A stretch of 64,000 nt of DNA from Maribellus comscasis (GCF_009762775.1 NZ_CP046401.1:6584001-6648000), one strand, 5' to 3'; shown: positions 9,022 to 18,124, counted from the first letter of the stretch. Numbers and translations: made by a program. The notes: generated from the sequence alone by a model not told the origin.

Positions 9022-10729
9022 ACTTTGAATATTCCTGTAAAGTGAAATAAAAAGTACAACCCGTTTTCCCATCGCTTTCAACCCCAACCTCACCTCCTAA
9101 TCTTTCTGCAATTCTCCTGACGATGGAAAGTCCCAGACCATGGCCTGAGGTTTTTGATATATGTCTTTTTAGCCGGGTAAATTCTTTAAACAAAAGGTTT
9201 TGTTCTTCTATAGTTAAACCTTCTCCGTTATCTTTTACCCAAAAACGAACGCAAGACTGATGCTTTTCTGAGCCAATTTTTACTACTGGGGGGGCGCCTC
9301 CATATTTTAATGCGTTTAATATATAATTGCCCCATATTTCCTCTACCCAGGGAGCATATCCCAAAACAACCGGGAAATCTTTTGCCCGGATAATACGGGG
9401 AGCAGTTTTAAATGAATCGATATTTAAACGCGATAAAACTTTGTCGATAATTTTATTCATATTTAGAGGCTGAATTTTGAGCGTATTTTGGTCGCGTACG
9501 TTAGCCAGTAACAACAGTGAATCAACAATATCTACCATCTCCTTTGCACTTTTATTGACATAGTTAAGTGCATCTTTTTTTTCTTCGTTCGACAAATAGT
9601 CGGACATCAATAATTCCATAAAATTTAACTGTATTGCCAATGGATTTTTTAAGTCGTGGGCAACGGTACGTGCAAAAGCATCAAGTTCGTCTAATGCATA
9701 TTTTCTTTCGGTGATGTCATATAACATGATAATATTGCCTGCTACATTCCTGGTATAGTCAATTAAAGGTGTTGTTTGAAGTTCAAATGTCCGTTTATCG
9801 CCCATCTCAATTTCAATTGGTTTTTTGGCGGCATCGTCAACCGCTTCGATAAGCTTTTTATATTTTATAAAAACTTTTGAAAGGGTTTTTCCCAAGACCT
9901 CATTTTGTGTTTTTTCCACTATTTCTTCTGCCGCCGGATTCATTTCCAAAATACGCTTGTTTTTATCTATAAGTATCACTCCACTCTTTACATTCTTAAA
10001 GACCAAATGGTGCGCAACAGGAACCAGATCAAACAATTGATAGTGTTTTAAAATAAAAATGAAAATTATTCCAATCCCAAAAAAAGAAAGTGGTGTCGGA
10101 TCATACGGGGCTATTGGGTTGTTCTTTGTAACATACAATATATTTGGAACTATTATTAATATAACCGATGCTGCAATGGGGATGATTTGTTTGATGTATA
10201 AAGTTGGTTTATGCAAAATTCCCCAAATAAAGATCAATGCACCGCTTAAAATAAGCATGTAAGCATATACCAGCCATATATAAAAACCAATATTGTATTC
10301 TTTGACGAAAAGGAACAGGTTGTCTTTCAGGACAACGTCATAGGATTTATAAAAAAAGTGATGCTGTGGCATTGTCAAAACCAGAATAAAAGTAAATACA
10401 GGAACAATTGCAAGCAAAAGCGTTTGTATTTTTGATAGCTTTTGTTCGTACTGTGTATATGATATTGCAAATAAGAGCCAAAAGAAAGCTGAACAAATAT
10501 CTCCGAAATACTCTATACGTAACATTATTAGTTTCCATGTCAAATCTGTATTGAAAAAACCTAAAAGATATCCCAGCGACCAAAAGCCGGTACCAACAGC
10601 CATCATGCTAAAATATTTAGCCCCTTTTACTTCGCGAAGTTTTAGTCCCGTAGCAGCCAATACAAACGACAAAATTGCCACAATAAGATAAAAAAAGAAA
10701 AATGGAGTTATTTGCCATGAATTTATCAT
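9020..10729 (-). CDS. 7TM-PAS sensor histidine kinase
   Basis: A 569-residue membrane sensor kinase. The N terminus (about residues 1-225) has seven hydrophobic segments typical of the HisKA_7TM input domain. A PAS domain follows at about 230-340 (VKSGVILIDKNKRILEMNPAAEEIV). The dimerisation box FARTVAHDLKNPLAI has the phosphoacceptor H358. The ATPase domain shows NYILNALKYGG (N box), VKDNGEGL (G1), and GHGLGLSIVRRIAERLGG (G2). No response regulator is adjacent, so it is an orphan kinase here and its signal and partner are unknown. It is convergent with fumarase, with its stop inside the shared terminator. Confidence 0.93.
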   Translation of the reverse strand: MINSWQITPFFFFYLIVAILSFVLAATGLKLREVKGAKYFSMMAVGTGFWSLGYLLGFFNTDLTWKLIMLRIEYFGDICSAFFWLLFAISYTQYEQKLSKIQTLLLAIVPVFTFILVLTMPQHHFFYKSYDVVLKDNLFLFVKEYNIGFYIWLVYAYMLILSGALIFIWGILHKPTLYIKQIIPIAASVILIIVPNILYVTKNNPIAPYDPTPLSFFGIGIIFIFILKHYQLFDLVPVAHHLVFKNVKSGVILIDKNKRILEMNPAAEEIVEKTQNEVLGKTLSKVFIKYKKLIEAVDDAAKKPIEIEMGDKRTFELQTTPLIDYTRNVAGNIIMLYDITERKYALDELDAFARTVAHDLKNPLAIQLNFMELLMSDYLSNEEKKDALNYVNKSAKEMVDIVDSLLLLANVRDQNTLKIQPLNMNKIIDKVLSRLNIDSFKTAPRIIRAKDFPVVLGYAPWVEEIWGNYILNALKYGGAPPVVKIGSEKHQSCVRFWVKDNGEGLTIEEQNLLFKEFTRLKRHISKTSGHGLGLSIVRRIAERLGGEVGVESDGKTGCTFYFTLQEYSK

Positions 10730-10862
10730 CGGGATTATTGCTTAATTTCCTTTTAAATTAAATTGGTGACCATTTATTATAAAAATAAGAGTTTAAACAT
10801 TTCGTCCAAATAGCTTACTTTGATTTTTTAAGCTACATAATAATAATTGATTCTGGCTTTTT

Positions 10863-10982
10863 ATGAACAAGAACAACAATCTGGCTTTGTTTTTAGTAGT
10901 ATTTATTCAATTTATTGATTTATTCTTTATTACAAAACAACGGAAATCTTTTCCGTCAGGTGTTCCGGATCCAGAGGGCTAA
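10863..10982 (+). CDS. Possible 39-residue membrane peptide
   Basis: ATG to TAA encodes a peptide beginning MNKNNNLALFLVVFIQFIDL, a polar start, then one hydrophobic helix, then a basic and proline-containing tail (KQRKSFPSGVPDPEG). Such small single-span proteins exist, but the frame is short, no -7 box of the consensus form stands upstream, and a hairpin lies inside it, so it may be chance or part of a structured transcript. Confidence 0.25.
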   Translation: MNKNNNLALFLVVFIQFIDLFFITKQRKSFPSGVPDPEG

Positions 10983-11084
10983 ATTTAGTGATAATATATT
11001 AAAAAATGGTTGATACTTTTATATTAAAAAATTGATAACCAAATTTAAGGTTTATATGAATTCGGAATAATTTATTCTTCTTGT

Positions 11085-11092
11085 TACATTTG
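11085..11092 (+). promoter_or_regulatory. -7 box for the alcohol dehydrogenase gene
   Basis: TACATTTG matches the consensus exactly. At the -33 position there is TTCG rather than TTG. The predicted leader is about 67 bases. Confidence 0.5.
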
Positions 11093-11166
11093 AATTTGCT
11101 CGATTGTAACAAAAGAAATTTAAAATAAACAGATAAAAGATTCTTGGTTTTATTCTAATTTAAAAA

Positions 11167-12207
<1,041 letters not shown>

Positions 12208-12328
12208 GAGAAAGATTTAAATATCAAAGTAGAACCAAAATGTAAATTCTAATTTATATACAACTACAAAATCTAAAACAGGCCGTTCGGAGTTTATTTG
12301 ACTTTTTTTTAAGCATTTGTAAAACAGA

Positions 12329-13099
12329 ATGGAAAATTTAAAAATAACACTTATTCAACCCGACATTATTTGGGAAGATATTCAGGGAAATCTGGAAAAA
12401 TATTTGGCTATAATTTCCAAAATAGAGTCAACCGATGTAATTGTTTTACCCGAGATGTTTACTACCGGGTTTTCTATGGCACCAGAAAAACTAAAAGAAA
12501 CTATGAACGGGAGCTCTGTCGGGTGGATGAAGGAGGTGGCCGCGCAAATAAATGCTGCAATTGTCGGAAGTTTAATAATTGAAGAAGGAGGAAAAATTTT
12601 TAATCGGGCAATTTGGGTTTATCCTGATAAAACCATCCGAACCTACGATAAAAGACATCTTTTTTCTATGGGAAATGAGCATAACCATTATTCCGGGGGA
12701 AACAATAGATTGACCCTCGAATTCAGAGGCTGGAGATTTTGCCCTTTGATATGCTACGATCTGCGTTTCCCGGTTTGGAGCAGGAATACAGAAAATTATG
12801 ATGTGTTAATTTTTATGGCAAACTGGCCGTCGCCCCGGCACCACGTATGGAAAAATTTACTCACAACACGAGCTATAGAAAACCAATCGTATTGTGTTGG
12901 TGTAAACCGTATTGGCACCGATGGAGGAGGAATAAATTACCTGGGAGATTCCACTTTAATTTCACCTAAAGGCTTTGGCGATTTTTTAGGTGAAACTGAA
13001 ACCAGCCGGACTTTTTCGATATCATATTCAGAGTTACATCAATTTCGCAAGAATTTTCCACTGCTGGATGACAGGGATAAATTCTTTATTCTCGAATAG
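12329..13099 (+). CDS. Nitrilase-family omega-amidase (YafV type)
   Basis: Predicted to hydrolyse 2-oxoglutaramate or 2-oxosuccinamate, the products of glutamine or asparagine transaminases, to the oxoacid and ammonia in the cytoplasm. The 256-residue protein has the nitrilase triad E42 (LPEMF), K108 (YDKRHLF) and C142 (LICYDLRFP), with the typical MANWPSPRHHVWKNLLTTRAIENQ segment. Length and the CYDLRFP context match the YafV group rather than beta-ureidopropionases. It stands alone, followed by the regulated tonB promoter region. Confidence 0.9.
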   Translation: MENLKITLIQPDIIWEDIQGNLEKYLAIISKIESTDVIVLPEMFTTGFSMAPEKLKETMNGSSVGWMKEVAAQINAAIVGSLIIEEGGKIFNRAIWVYPDKTIRTYDKRHLFSMGNEHNHYSGGNNRLTLEFRGWRFCPLICYDLRFPVWSRNTENYDVLIFMANWPSPRHHVWKNLLTTRAIENQSYCVGVNRIGTDGGGINYLGDSTLISPKGFGDFLGETETSRTFSISYSELHQFRKNFPLLDDRDKFFILE

Positions 13100-13195
13100 T
13101 TTGAGATACAATATCAATTTATATTCCATCGTGTGCCAATAATTTTTTCAATTCCATTTTTCAAGCGAACTTTTCTTTGAGCTTTTGCAAAACAC

Positions 13196-13211
13196 AACTA
13201 AATGATTAGTT
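13196..13211. promoter_or_regulatory. BlaI-type operator candidate 1, upstream of tonB
   Basis: AACTAA-ATGA-TTAGTT, a perfect 6+4+6 palindrome (seven-base arms when extended to 13195-13212). It has the same form as the sites in front of blaI, but lies some 60 bases above the promoter. Confidence 0.65.
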
Positions 13212-13215
13212 GCAC

Positions 13216-13234
13216 AACTATCTAATGGTTAGTT
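13216..13234. promoter_or_regulatory. Degenerate operator candidate, upstream of tonB
   Basis: AACTA and TAGTT arms separated by nine bases rather than four, with an inner CTAATGGTTAG palindrome. It is centred about 21 bases from the preceding site. Weaker than the others. Confidence 0.35.
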
Positions 13235-13257
13235 CTTTATGTATTATATTTTAAAAT

Positions 13258-13273
13258 AACTAATATTTTAGTT
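13258..13273. promoter_or_regulatory. BlaI-type operator candidate 2, adjoining the tonB -33 box
   Basis: AACTAA-TATT-TTAGTT, a perfect palindrome whose last base is the first base of the -33 TTG. The next site starts exactly 20 bases later. Confidence 0.75.
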
Positions 13274-13302
13274 TGAAAACTAAATATTTAGTTTTATGTT
13301 TG
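13273..13302 (+). promoter_or_regulatory. Promoter of the tandem tonB genes
   Basis: TTG (13273-13275), 19 bases, TATGTTTG (13295-13302). The spacer coincides with an extended 20-base palindrome (13276-13295), so a repressor bound there would cover the promoter. Confidence 0.75.
13278..13293. promoter_or_regulatory. BlaI-type operator candidate 3, in the tonB promoter spacer
   Basis: AACTAA-ATAT-TTAGTT, symmetric over 20 bases when extended (13276-13295), and placed between the -33 and -7 boxes. This is the strongest operator in the region. Confidence 0.78.
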
Positions 13303-13400
13303 TTCGTATAGAAACGCAAAAAAAATAACGGGCTGCGAACAAAGGCTGAATATAGAATTAGAACGAGGAAAGAGAATTGTTAAACATTAATTTAAAAGTT

Positions 13401-14093
13401 ATGGAACAGAAAAAATCGCAAAAAGCCGATCTTGAAAATAAAAGGAATATGTTCTTTTTATTTGGATTAGTAGCAGCTTTAGGTGTCACACTTCTCGCTT
13501 TTGAGTGGACAAGTAAACCAAACAAAGCTTCGTCGCTCGGAGAAATTCAGTCAATGGTTGTAGAAGAAGAATTTATTCCTGTAACACGTGAACCCGAAGT
13601 AAAGCCTCCGCCACCGCCACCGCCGCCCAAAGTTGTTGAAGTTTTAAATATTGTTGATGATGATGTTGAAATTGAGGATGAACTGGAAATTGAAGATAGT
13701 GAAATCGATGACGAAACTGCAATTGACATCAATCCTGTGATCTCTACCATGGCAGAAGAGGAAGAAGAGGAGGAGCAGATTTTATTTAATATCATTGAGG
13801 AGCCTGCTGAATTTCCCGGAGGCGACCGGGCTTTGTATAAATATTTGAGTGATCATGTACAATACCCGGTAATCGCTCAGGAAAACGGAATTCAGGGAAA
13901 AGTGTATGTGAAATTTGTAATCGATGAACAGGGAAATACGAGCAGGGCAGAGGTTCTTCGTGGTGTGGATTCCTCATTGGATGCCGAAGCTTTACGCGTA
14001 ATAAACAGCCTTCCAAAATTCAAACCCGGAAAGCAGCGTGGAAGGCCGGTAAAAGTATATTTTAATGCAGTAATTAATTTTCAGCTGCAATAA
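13401..14093 (+). CDS. TonB-family energy transducer, copy 1
   Basis: Links the proton-motive force of the inner membrane to outer-membrane TonB-dependent transporters. The 230-residue protein has a cytoplasmic start (MEQKKSQKADLENKRN), one membrane helix (about 16-36), a proline run (KPPPPPPPPK), a long acidic periplasmic stretch rich in Glu/Asp, and the TonB C-terminal domain (about 140-230) with PAEFPGGDRALYKYL, YPVIAQENGIQGKVYVKFV and LDAEALRVINSLPKFKPGKQRG. The ATG was chosen over an in-frame TTG at 13377 because the second copy starts identically. No ExbB/ExbD genes are nearby. The palindromic operators in front suggest control by the BlaI-type repressor encoded just downstream. Confidence 0.93.
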   Translation: MEQKKSQKADLENKRNMFFLFGLVAALGVTLLAFEWTSKPNKASSLGEIQSMVVEEEFIPVTREPEVKPPPPPPPPKVVEVLNIVDDDVEIEDELEIEDSEIDDETAIDINPVISTMAEEEEEEEQILFNIIEEPAEFPGGDRALYKYLSDHVQYPVIAQENGIQGKVYVKFVIDEQGNTSRAEVLRGVDSSLDAEALRVINSLPKFKPGKQRGRPVKVYFNAVINFQLQ

Positions 14094-14123
14094 TAAAAAC
14101 AGTCACACTTTTAAGCTAAAGCA

Positions 14124-14813
14124 ATGGAACAAAAAAAATCACCAAAGGCCGATCTTGAAAATAAAAGAAACATGTTTTTTTTATTTGGTTTGGTTATGGC
14201 TTTGGGAGTCACGCTTCTGGCTTTTGAATGGACGACAAAACCGACAAAAGCTGGTTCACTGGGAGAAATTCAATCTATGGTTGTGGAAGAGGAATTTATT
14301 CCGGTAACACGTGAGCCTGAAATAAAACCACCACCTCCTCCGCCACCTCCCAAAGTTGTTGAAATTTTAAACATTGTTGATGATGATGTTGAAATAAAAG
14401 ACGAACTTGAAATTGAAGATTCGGAAGCAGACGATGAAACCATTATTGACGTTGCTCCTGTAATTGAAACAATAGAGGAAGAAGAGGAGGAAGCACCCGA
14501 AATTTTTACAATTGTAGAAGAGCCGGCAGAGTTTCCGGGCGGAATCAAAGCGTTATATAATTTTATATCCAAATCGGTTAAGTACCCTGTTATTGCACAG
14601 GAGAATGGTATAGAAGGAACCGTTTTTGTAAAGTTTGTGGTTGACGAACAGGGTAACGCAAGCAGCGCGGAGGTTCTCCGCGGAGTAGATGCTTCATTGG
14701 ATTCGGAAGCGCTCAGGGTGATCAACAGTCTCCCGAGGTTTAAGCCGGGAAAACAAAGAGGAAGGCCAGTAAAAGTTTATTACCATGCAAGAATTAATTT
14801 TCAACTTCAGTAA
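14124..14813 (+). CDS. TonB-family energy transducer, copy 2
   Basis: A tandem paralogue 30 bases after copy 1 and about four fifths identical to it by eye, with the same order of membrane helix, polyproline stretch, acidic linker and TonB C-terminal domain (EFPGGIKALYNFI, YPVIAQENGIEGTVFVKF, RFKPGKQRGRPVKV). Differences are spread through the acidic linker (ending APEIFTIVEEP rather than EEEQILFNIIEEP) and parts of the C-terminal domain, which suggests the copies serve different receptors or are drifting apart. Co-transcribed with copy 1 and ended by the terminator at 14881. Synonymous sites differ widely, so the duplication is not recent. Confidence 0.93.
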   Translation: MEQKKSPKADLENKRNMFFLFGLVMALGVTLLAFEWTTKPTKAGSLGEIQSMVVEEEFIPVTREPEIKPPPPPPPPKVVEILNIVDDDVEIKDELEIEDSEADDETIIDVAPVIETIEEEEEEAPEIFTIVEEPAEFPGGIKALYNFISKSVKYPVIAQENGIEGTVFVKFVVDEQGNASSAEVLRGVDASLDSEALRVINSLPRFKPGKQRGRPVKVYYHARINFQLQ

Positions 14814-14880
14814 AAAAATAACTGTTAGAAAATTCATATACTTATTTTTATACAAGCAGGAAATGTATACCTGTTTAACT

Positions 14881-14912
14881 AAACCTTCGGTGTTGACCGA
14901 AGGTTTTGGTTT
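14881..14912 (+). terminator. Terminator after the tonB pair
   Basis: An eleven-base stem AAACCTTCGGT/ACCGAAGGTTT with a GTTG loop, followed by a T-rich run. It separates the tonB unit from the blaI operators. Confidence 0.85.
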
Positions 14913-14933
14913 TTATAAAATTGTAATTAAAAT

Positions 14934-14949
14934 AACTAAACAGGTAGTT
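14934..14949. promoter_or_regulatory. BlaI-type operator candidate, blaI upstream site 1
   Basis: AACTAA-ACAG-GTAGTT, one mismatch from the AACTAA-N4-TTAGTT form. It is 20 bases start-to-start from the next site, the same spacing as the pair over the tonB promoter. Confidence 0.65.
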
Positions 14950-14953
14950 TAAA

Positions 14954-14969
14954 AACTAACTTATTAGTT
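14954..14969. promoter_or_regulatory. BlaI-type operator candidate, blaI upstream site 2
   Basis: AACTAA-CTTA-TTAGTT, perfect. It lies 55 bases before the blaI ATG. No consensus -7 box was found here; TAGTTTTA (14965-14972) is one base off. Confidence 0.7.
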
Positions 14970-15024
14970 TTAGGTATAGTTTTTGTTACGGGAACAACTG
15001 TACTTTATTAAACTTTTAATCAGT

Positions 15025-15420
15025 ATGAAGGAACTTACAAAAGCGGAAGAACAAATTATGCAGCTTCTCTGGAAACAGGAGAAAGCGTTCGTAAAAGATA
15101 TTATCGATAAAATACCTGAGCCAAAACCTGCGTATAACACAGTTTCCACTATTATCAGGATTCTGGAGAAAAAAGGATTTGTCGATCATAATGCCTACGG
15201 AAAAACCCACGAATATTTTCCTTTAATATCAAGAAAGGAATATACGCGGTCTTTTATGAAGAATTTTATGAGGAACTATTTTAGTGGATCTTTCCAGGAG
15301 ATGGTGTCGTTTTTTGCCAAAGAAGATAACATGAGTCTTGCTGATTTTGATGAATTGGCAGAGGATGTAAAACGCGATTTGGAAAACGAAAATTCTGCTG
15401 AAAATGAACCACGCGATTAA
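15025..15420 (+). CDS. BlaI/MecI/CopY-family transcriptional repressor
   Basis: A 131-residue dimeric winged-helix repressor of the penicillinase-repressor family. The pattern MKELTKAEEQIMQLLWKQEKAFVKDII with PAYNTVSTIIRILEKKGFV as the recognition helix region and HEYFPLISRKEYTR as the wing is diagnostic. In this family the linked BlaR1-type M56 peptidase triggers cleavage of the repressor in response to a signal. The ATG at 15025 gives the family start; the frame runs back to a TTG at 14983. It overlaps the M56 gene by 17 bases. Paired palindromes in front of blaI and of tonB point to control of both units. Confidence 0.92.
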   Translation: MKELTKAEEQIMQLLWKQEKAFVKDIIDKIPEPKPAYNTVSTIIRILEKKGFVDHNAYGKTHEYFPLISRKEYTRSFMKNFMRNYFSGSFQEMVSFFAKEDNMSLADFDELAEDVKRDLENENSAENEPRD

Positions 15421-16831
15421 TTTTATTCTTGAATCCGGCATTAGTCTCTCCGTGCTTGCTCTCATTTATATTTTATTTTTGAGAAGAGAGACCTTTTTTA
15501 AACTCAACCGTTTCTTTTTGTTGGGAGCGATTACCTTTTCGCTTGTTCTGCCGTTTTTAAAGTTTCAGATTTTTGGTGCAAATCCGGTTTTGCTGGAAGA
15601 GATTACCGTAACACCGTATAAAAACCTTATAGAAGCGGTTACGGTTTATGGAAAAGACTTATCGGGGACGATTGAAGAAGCAATTCTTTCAGCTAATTTT
15701 CTGATTCTTGTATATCTGCTTGGAGTTACTTTTTTTCTCTACCGTTTTTTATTTCGGGTTGGAGACCTAACGTATATGATTCTTAAAAATCCAGTTCAAA
15801 AATGCGAGGGGTTTAAACTTGTTGTGCTTGACAAAGAGACCAGCCCCTTTTCTTTTTTGAGCTATGTTTTTGTTTCCCGGGCGCAGGAAAAAGATATTAG
15901 TTACCACAAAATGCTGGCGCACGAGTTGGAACATATCAAACAGGGACACACATTTGATATTATCGTACTCGAAATACTTTCTGCATTTCAATGGTTTAAC
16001 CCATTTATGTGGATGTTACGAAGATCAATTCGCGAAAATCATGAATATCTGGCCGATCAGGCGGTATTAAAATCGGGTGTTAAGCGCGGATTTTATAAGA
16101 AATTGCTGTTAAATCAATTCGTTGGGTATAATTTTGAAATTGCCAATAACTTCAATTATTCGCTGATAAAAAAGCGCATTAAAATGATGTCAAGAATCAG
16201 ATCTTCAAAGTTTGCCAACGGGAAAATGATTTTTGGTGTTTTGGCTGCGGTTGGATTGGTTGTTGTTTTTGCCTGCGAAGAAAAAGAATCGTATGAAATG
16301 ACTCCTGTAAAGCAAAATGAATCAATGACCGTAACTATTTTGGATCAAAAATTAAAAATTGAAGGAGCTGTCGATGGTATTGAAAAAATAAAAAATTTAC
16401 TTTCCGAAAGTTCCAACATTGAGTTCAGGTACGACAGCGTTGGAAACAATATTGTTTTATCCCCTCAAAAAGGCCAGCTTGAAAATTCTTCGTTAGATTC
16501 AGACGAACAAGTTTTTTTTATTGTTGAGGACATGCCTGAATTTCCTGGAGGTGAAAATTCGCTGCGAAAATATATTGCCAATGCTATTATTTACCCTGAA
16601 GTCGCTGTTGAAAAAGGAATTCAGGGTAAAGTATTTGTTTCTTTTATCGTGACCAAAAACGGAACAATCGCAAATGCAAAAATTGACCACGGCGTAGATC
16701 CCGCCCTGGATAAAGAAGCGCTTCGTGTTGTAAACAGTCTTCCCAAATGGGAACCCGGAAAACAAAAAGGCCAGGCGGTAAATGTTAATTACACAGTGCC
16801 GATTAATTTTTCGATGGATGAAGACAGTTGA
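15404..16831 (+). CDS. BlaR1-type M56 membrane metallopeptidase with a TonB C-terminal domain
   Basis: A 475-residue membrane protein. Three hydrophobic segments occupy roughly residues 1-120, then a cytoplasmic zinc peptidase with H173-E-L-E-H177 and E214 in NHEYLADQ, and a further membrane helix (about 270-290, FGVLAAVGLVVVFAC). Beyond this is a periplasmic part (about 295-380) and then a TonB C-terminal domain (about 382-472, MPEFPGGENSLRKYI ... ALRVVNSLPKWEPGKQKG) very like that of the two tonB genes upstream. Known BlaR1 proteins carry a penicillin-binding domain there instead. By analogy it senses an envelope signal and starts repressor destruction; a TonB-type sensor domain is inference. 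Confidence 0.9.
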   Translation: MNHAINFILESGISLSVLALIYILFLRRETFFKLNRFFLLGAITFSLVLPFLKFQIFGANPVLLEEITVTPYKNLIEAVTVYGKDLSGTIEEAILSANFLILVYLLGVTFFLYRFLFRVGDLTYMILKNPVQKCEGFKLVVLDKETSPFSFLSYVFVSRAQEKDISYHKMLAHELEHIKQGHTFDIIVLEILSAFQWFNPFMWMLRRSIRENHEYLADQAVLKSGVKRGFYKKLLLNQFVGYNFEIANNFNYSLIKKRIKMMSRIRSSKFANGKMIFGVLAAVGLVVVFACEEKESYEMTPVKQNESMTVTILDQKLKIEGAVDGIEKIKNLLSESSNIEFRYDSVGNNIVLSPQKGQLENSSLDSDEQVFFIVEDMPEFPGGENSLRKYIANAIIYPEVAVEKGIQGKVFVSFIVTKNGTIANAKIDHGVDPALDKEALRVVNSLPKWEPGKQKGQAVNVNYTVPINFSMDEDS

Positions 16832-16870
16832 TAAAAAATTATAGTAAAATTATTTCTTAATACAGCTGAT

Positions 16871-18124
16871 ATGGATAATCTTAGTAAATATTTAATTCTC
16901 ATTTTTTTTGTAATTCTACCAGGTTTTGCTTTATCTCAGGAAAAAATAGATTTGCTAATCCTGAATAAAGATTACAATAAAGCTTTGCAACTCATTGATC
17001 AGAAACTAAAGGAAGATAAAACCCCAGACTTATATCTAAGGAAAGGACTGATTTATAATAAACTACAGATGTATTCTGAAGCAATTTCGGCATTGGAAAG
17101 CGCAAATGAATTGGATGGAGGTAATTTTGATATTTTAGATGAAATAGCGGAAACACATTCAATTTTAGGAAATTATGTAGATGCTATTCCGTATTATGAA
17201 AAAGCTCTAAAAGTTAATCCTGATGACTTGGCATTGGCCGCAAAATTGGGACGTAACTATATTAACCTGAAAAATTACAATAAAGCATATTCTATATTTG
17301 AACAAATTTATAGCGTAGATACTACAAACGTTTACTGGAATAAACAGTTTGCATTTTGTGCATATCAGCGGAAACAGGTTTTTACTGCCGTTGCTTTGTA
17401 TGAGAAGGTTATTGCAGCCAATCCGCGTGATTATTCATCTTATTTTAATTTAATAAAATTGTATAAATTGCTGCCGCCATCGGGTAAAATCCAGGAAACG
17501 ATCGAGCGCGGAATGGAAAGTTTTCCGGAAGATGCCCAGTTTTTTGAAGAACAGGCCGATTATTATTTTTCATCAAAACAATATACCGAGGCAAGAAAAG
17601 CATATGAAAATTCTTTTACATTTGGCGGAGACTCGGCATATAAGGTTTTAATGAATTACGGAATTAGTCTTTATTTTGACCGCGATGAACGAAAATCGAT
17701 ATCAATTCTGGATATCTGTGCTGAAGAGGTTGCTAACGATCCTTATGTCTTATTTTATTTGAGCCTCAACTACAAACGTTTAGCTGAATACGAGGATTCG
17801 GAAGCATACATGAAAGCTGCAATCGAATCGGCAACTCCTGCTTACCTACCTGAAATGTATCATCATCTGGGGCAAATTTTTGGCCAGCAGCGAAAGTTCG
17901 AAGAATCAATCGTTGCTTTAAAAAAAGCGAATGAAATGGATCCTGAAAATCCCGAAGTGCTTTTTGAGATTGCCACTACCTATGAAGAATTTAATGCCAA
18001 TAAAACACTGGCTTTAAACTATTACCAAATATATTTAAAAGAAGGTGGAGCAAAAGCACGAAACTTCAATTACGCGCACGACCGCATTGAAAAAATAAAG
18101 GAAGACATGTTTTTTGATGAATAA
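16871..18124 (+). CDS. Exported TPR-repeat protein
   Basis: A 417-residue protein with a signal peptide (MDNLSKYLILIFFVILPGFALSQ) followed by consecutive tetratricopeptide repeats over almost all its length, for example YSEAISALESANELDGGNFD, YVDAIPYYEKALKVNPDDLA, KQVFTAVALYEKVIAANPRD and FEESIVALKKANEMDPENPE. TPR arrays bind partner proteins, so this is probably a periplasmic scaffold. It starts 39 bases after the M56 gene with no terminator between, so it belongs to the blaI operon and may assist or monitor the TonB machinery; that role is inference. Confidence 0.85.
   Translation: MDNLSKYLILIFFVILPGFALSQEKIDLLILNKDYNKALQLIDQKLKEDKTPDLYLRKGLIYNKLQMYSEAISALESANELDGGNFDILDEIAETHSILGNYVDAIPYYEKALKVNPDDLALAAKLGRNYINLKNYNKAYSIFEQIYSVDTTNVYWNKQFAFCAYQRKQVFTAVALYEKVIAANPRDYSSYFNLIKLYKLLPPSGKIQETIERGMESFPEDAQFFEEQADYYFSSKQYTEARKAYENSFTFGGDSAYKVLMNYGISLYFDRDERKSISILDICAEEVANDPYVLFYLSLNYKRLAEYEDSEAYMKAAIESATPAYLPEMYHHLGQIFGQQRKFEESIVALKKANEMDPENPEVLFEIATTYEEFNANKTLALNYYQIYLKEGGAKARNFNYAHDRIEKIKEDMFFDE

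Larger units (their letters stand above)
10730..11166. other. 437-base intergenic region between the divergent kinase and alcohol dehydrogenase genes
   Basis: Strongly AT-rich. It holds a 39-codon open frame with a membrane-like stretch (10863-10982), an inverted repeat ACGGAAA-TCT-TTTCCGT (10940-10956) and a -7 box for the dehydrogenase (11085-11092). Nothing else was recognised. Confidence 0.5.
13100..13400. other. Regulatory region in front of the tandem tonB genes
   Basis: No gene. It contains four AACTA/TAGTT palindromes (three of the exact form AACTAA-N4-TTAGTT) and a complete TTG-N19-TATGTTTG promoter, leaving a leader of about 90 bases before the ATG at 13401. Confidence 0.7.

Noticed and set aside
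13547..13795. Minus-strand frame rich in serine opposite the tonB acidic linker (also 14270-14725)
   Set aside because: It is the antisense of the GAA/GAT-rich and CCx-rich codons of tonB; low complexity, no start signals, so a shadow.
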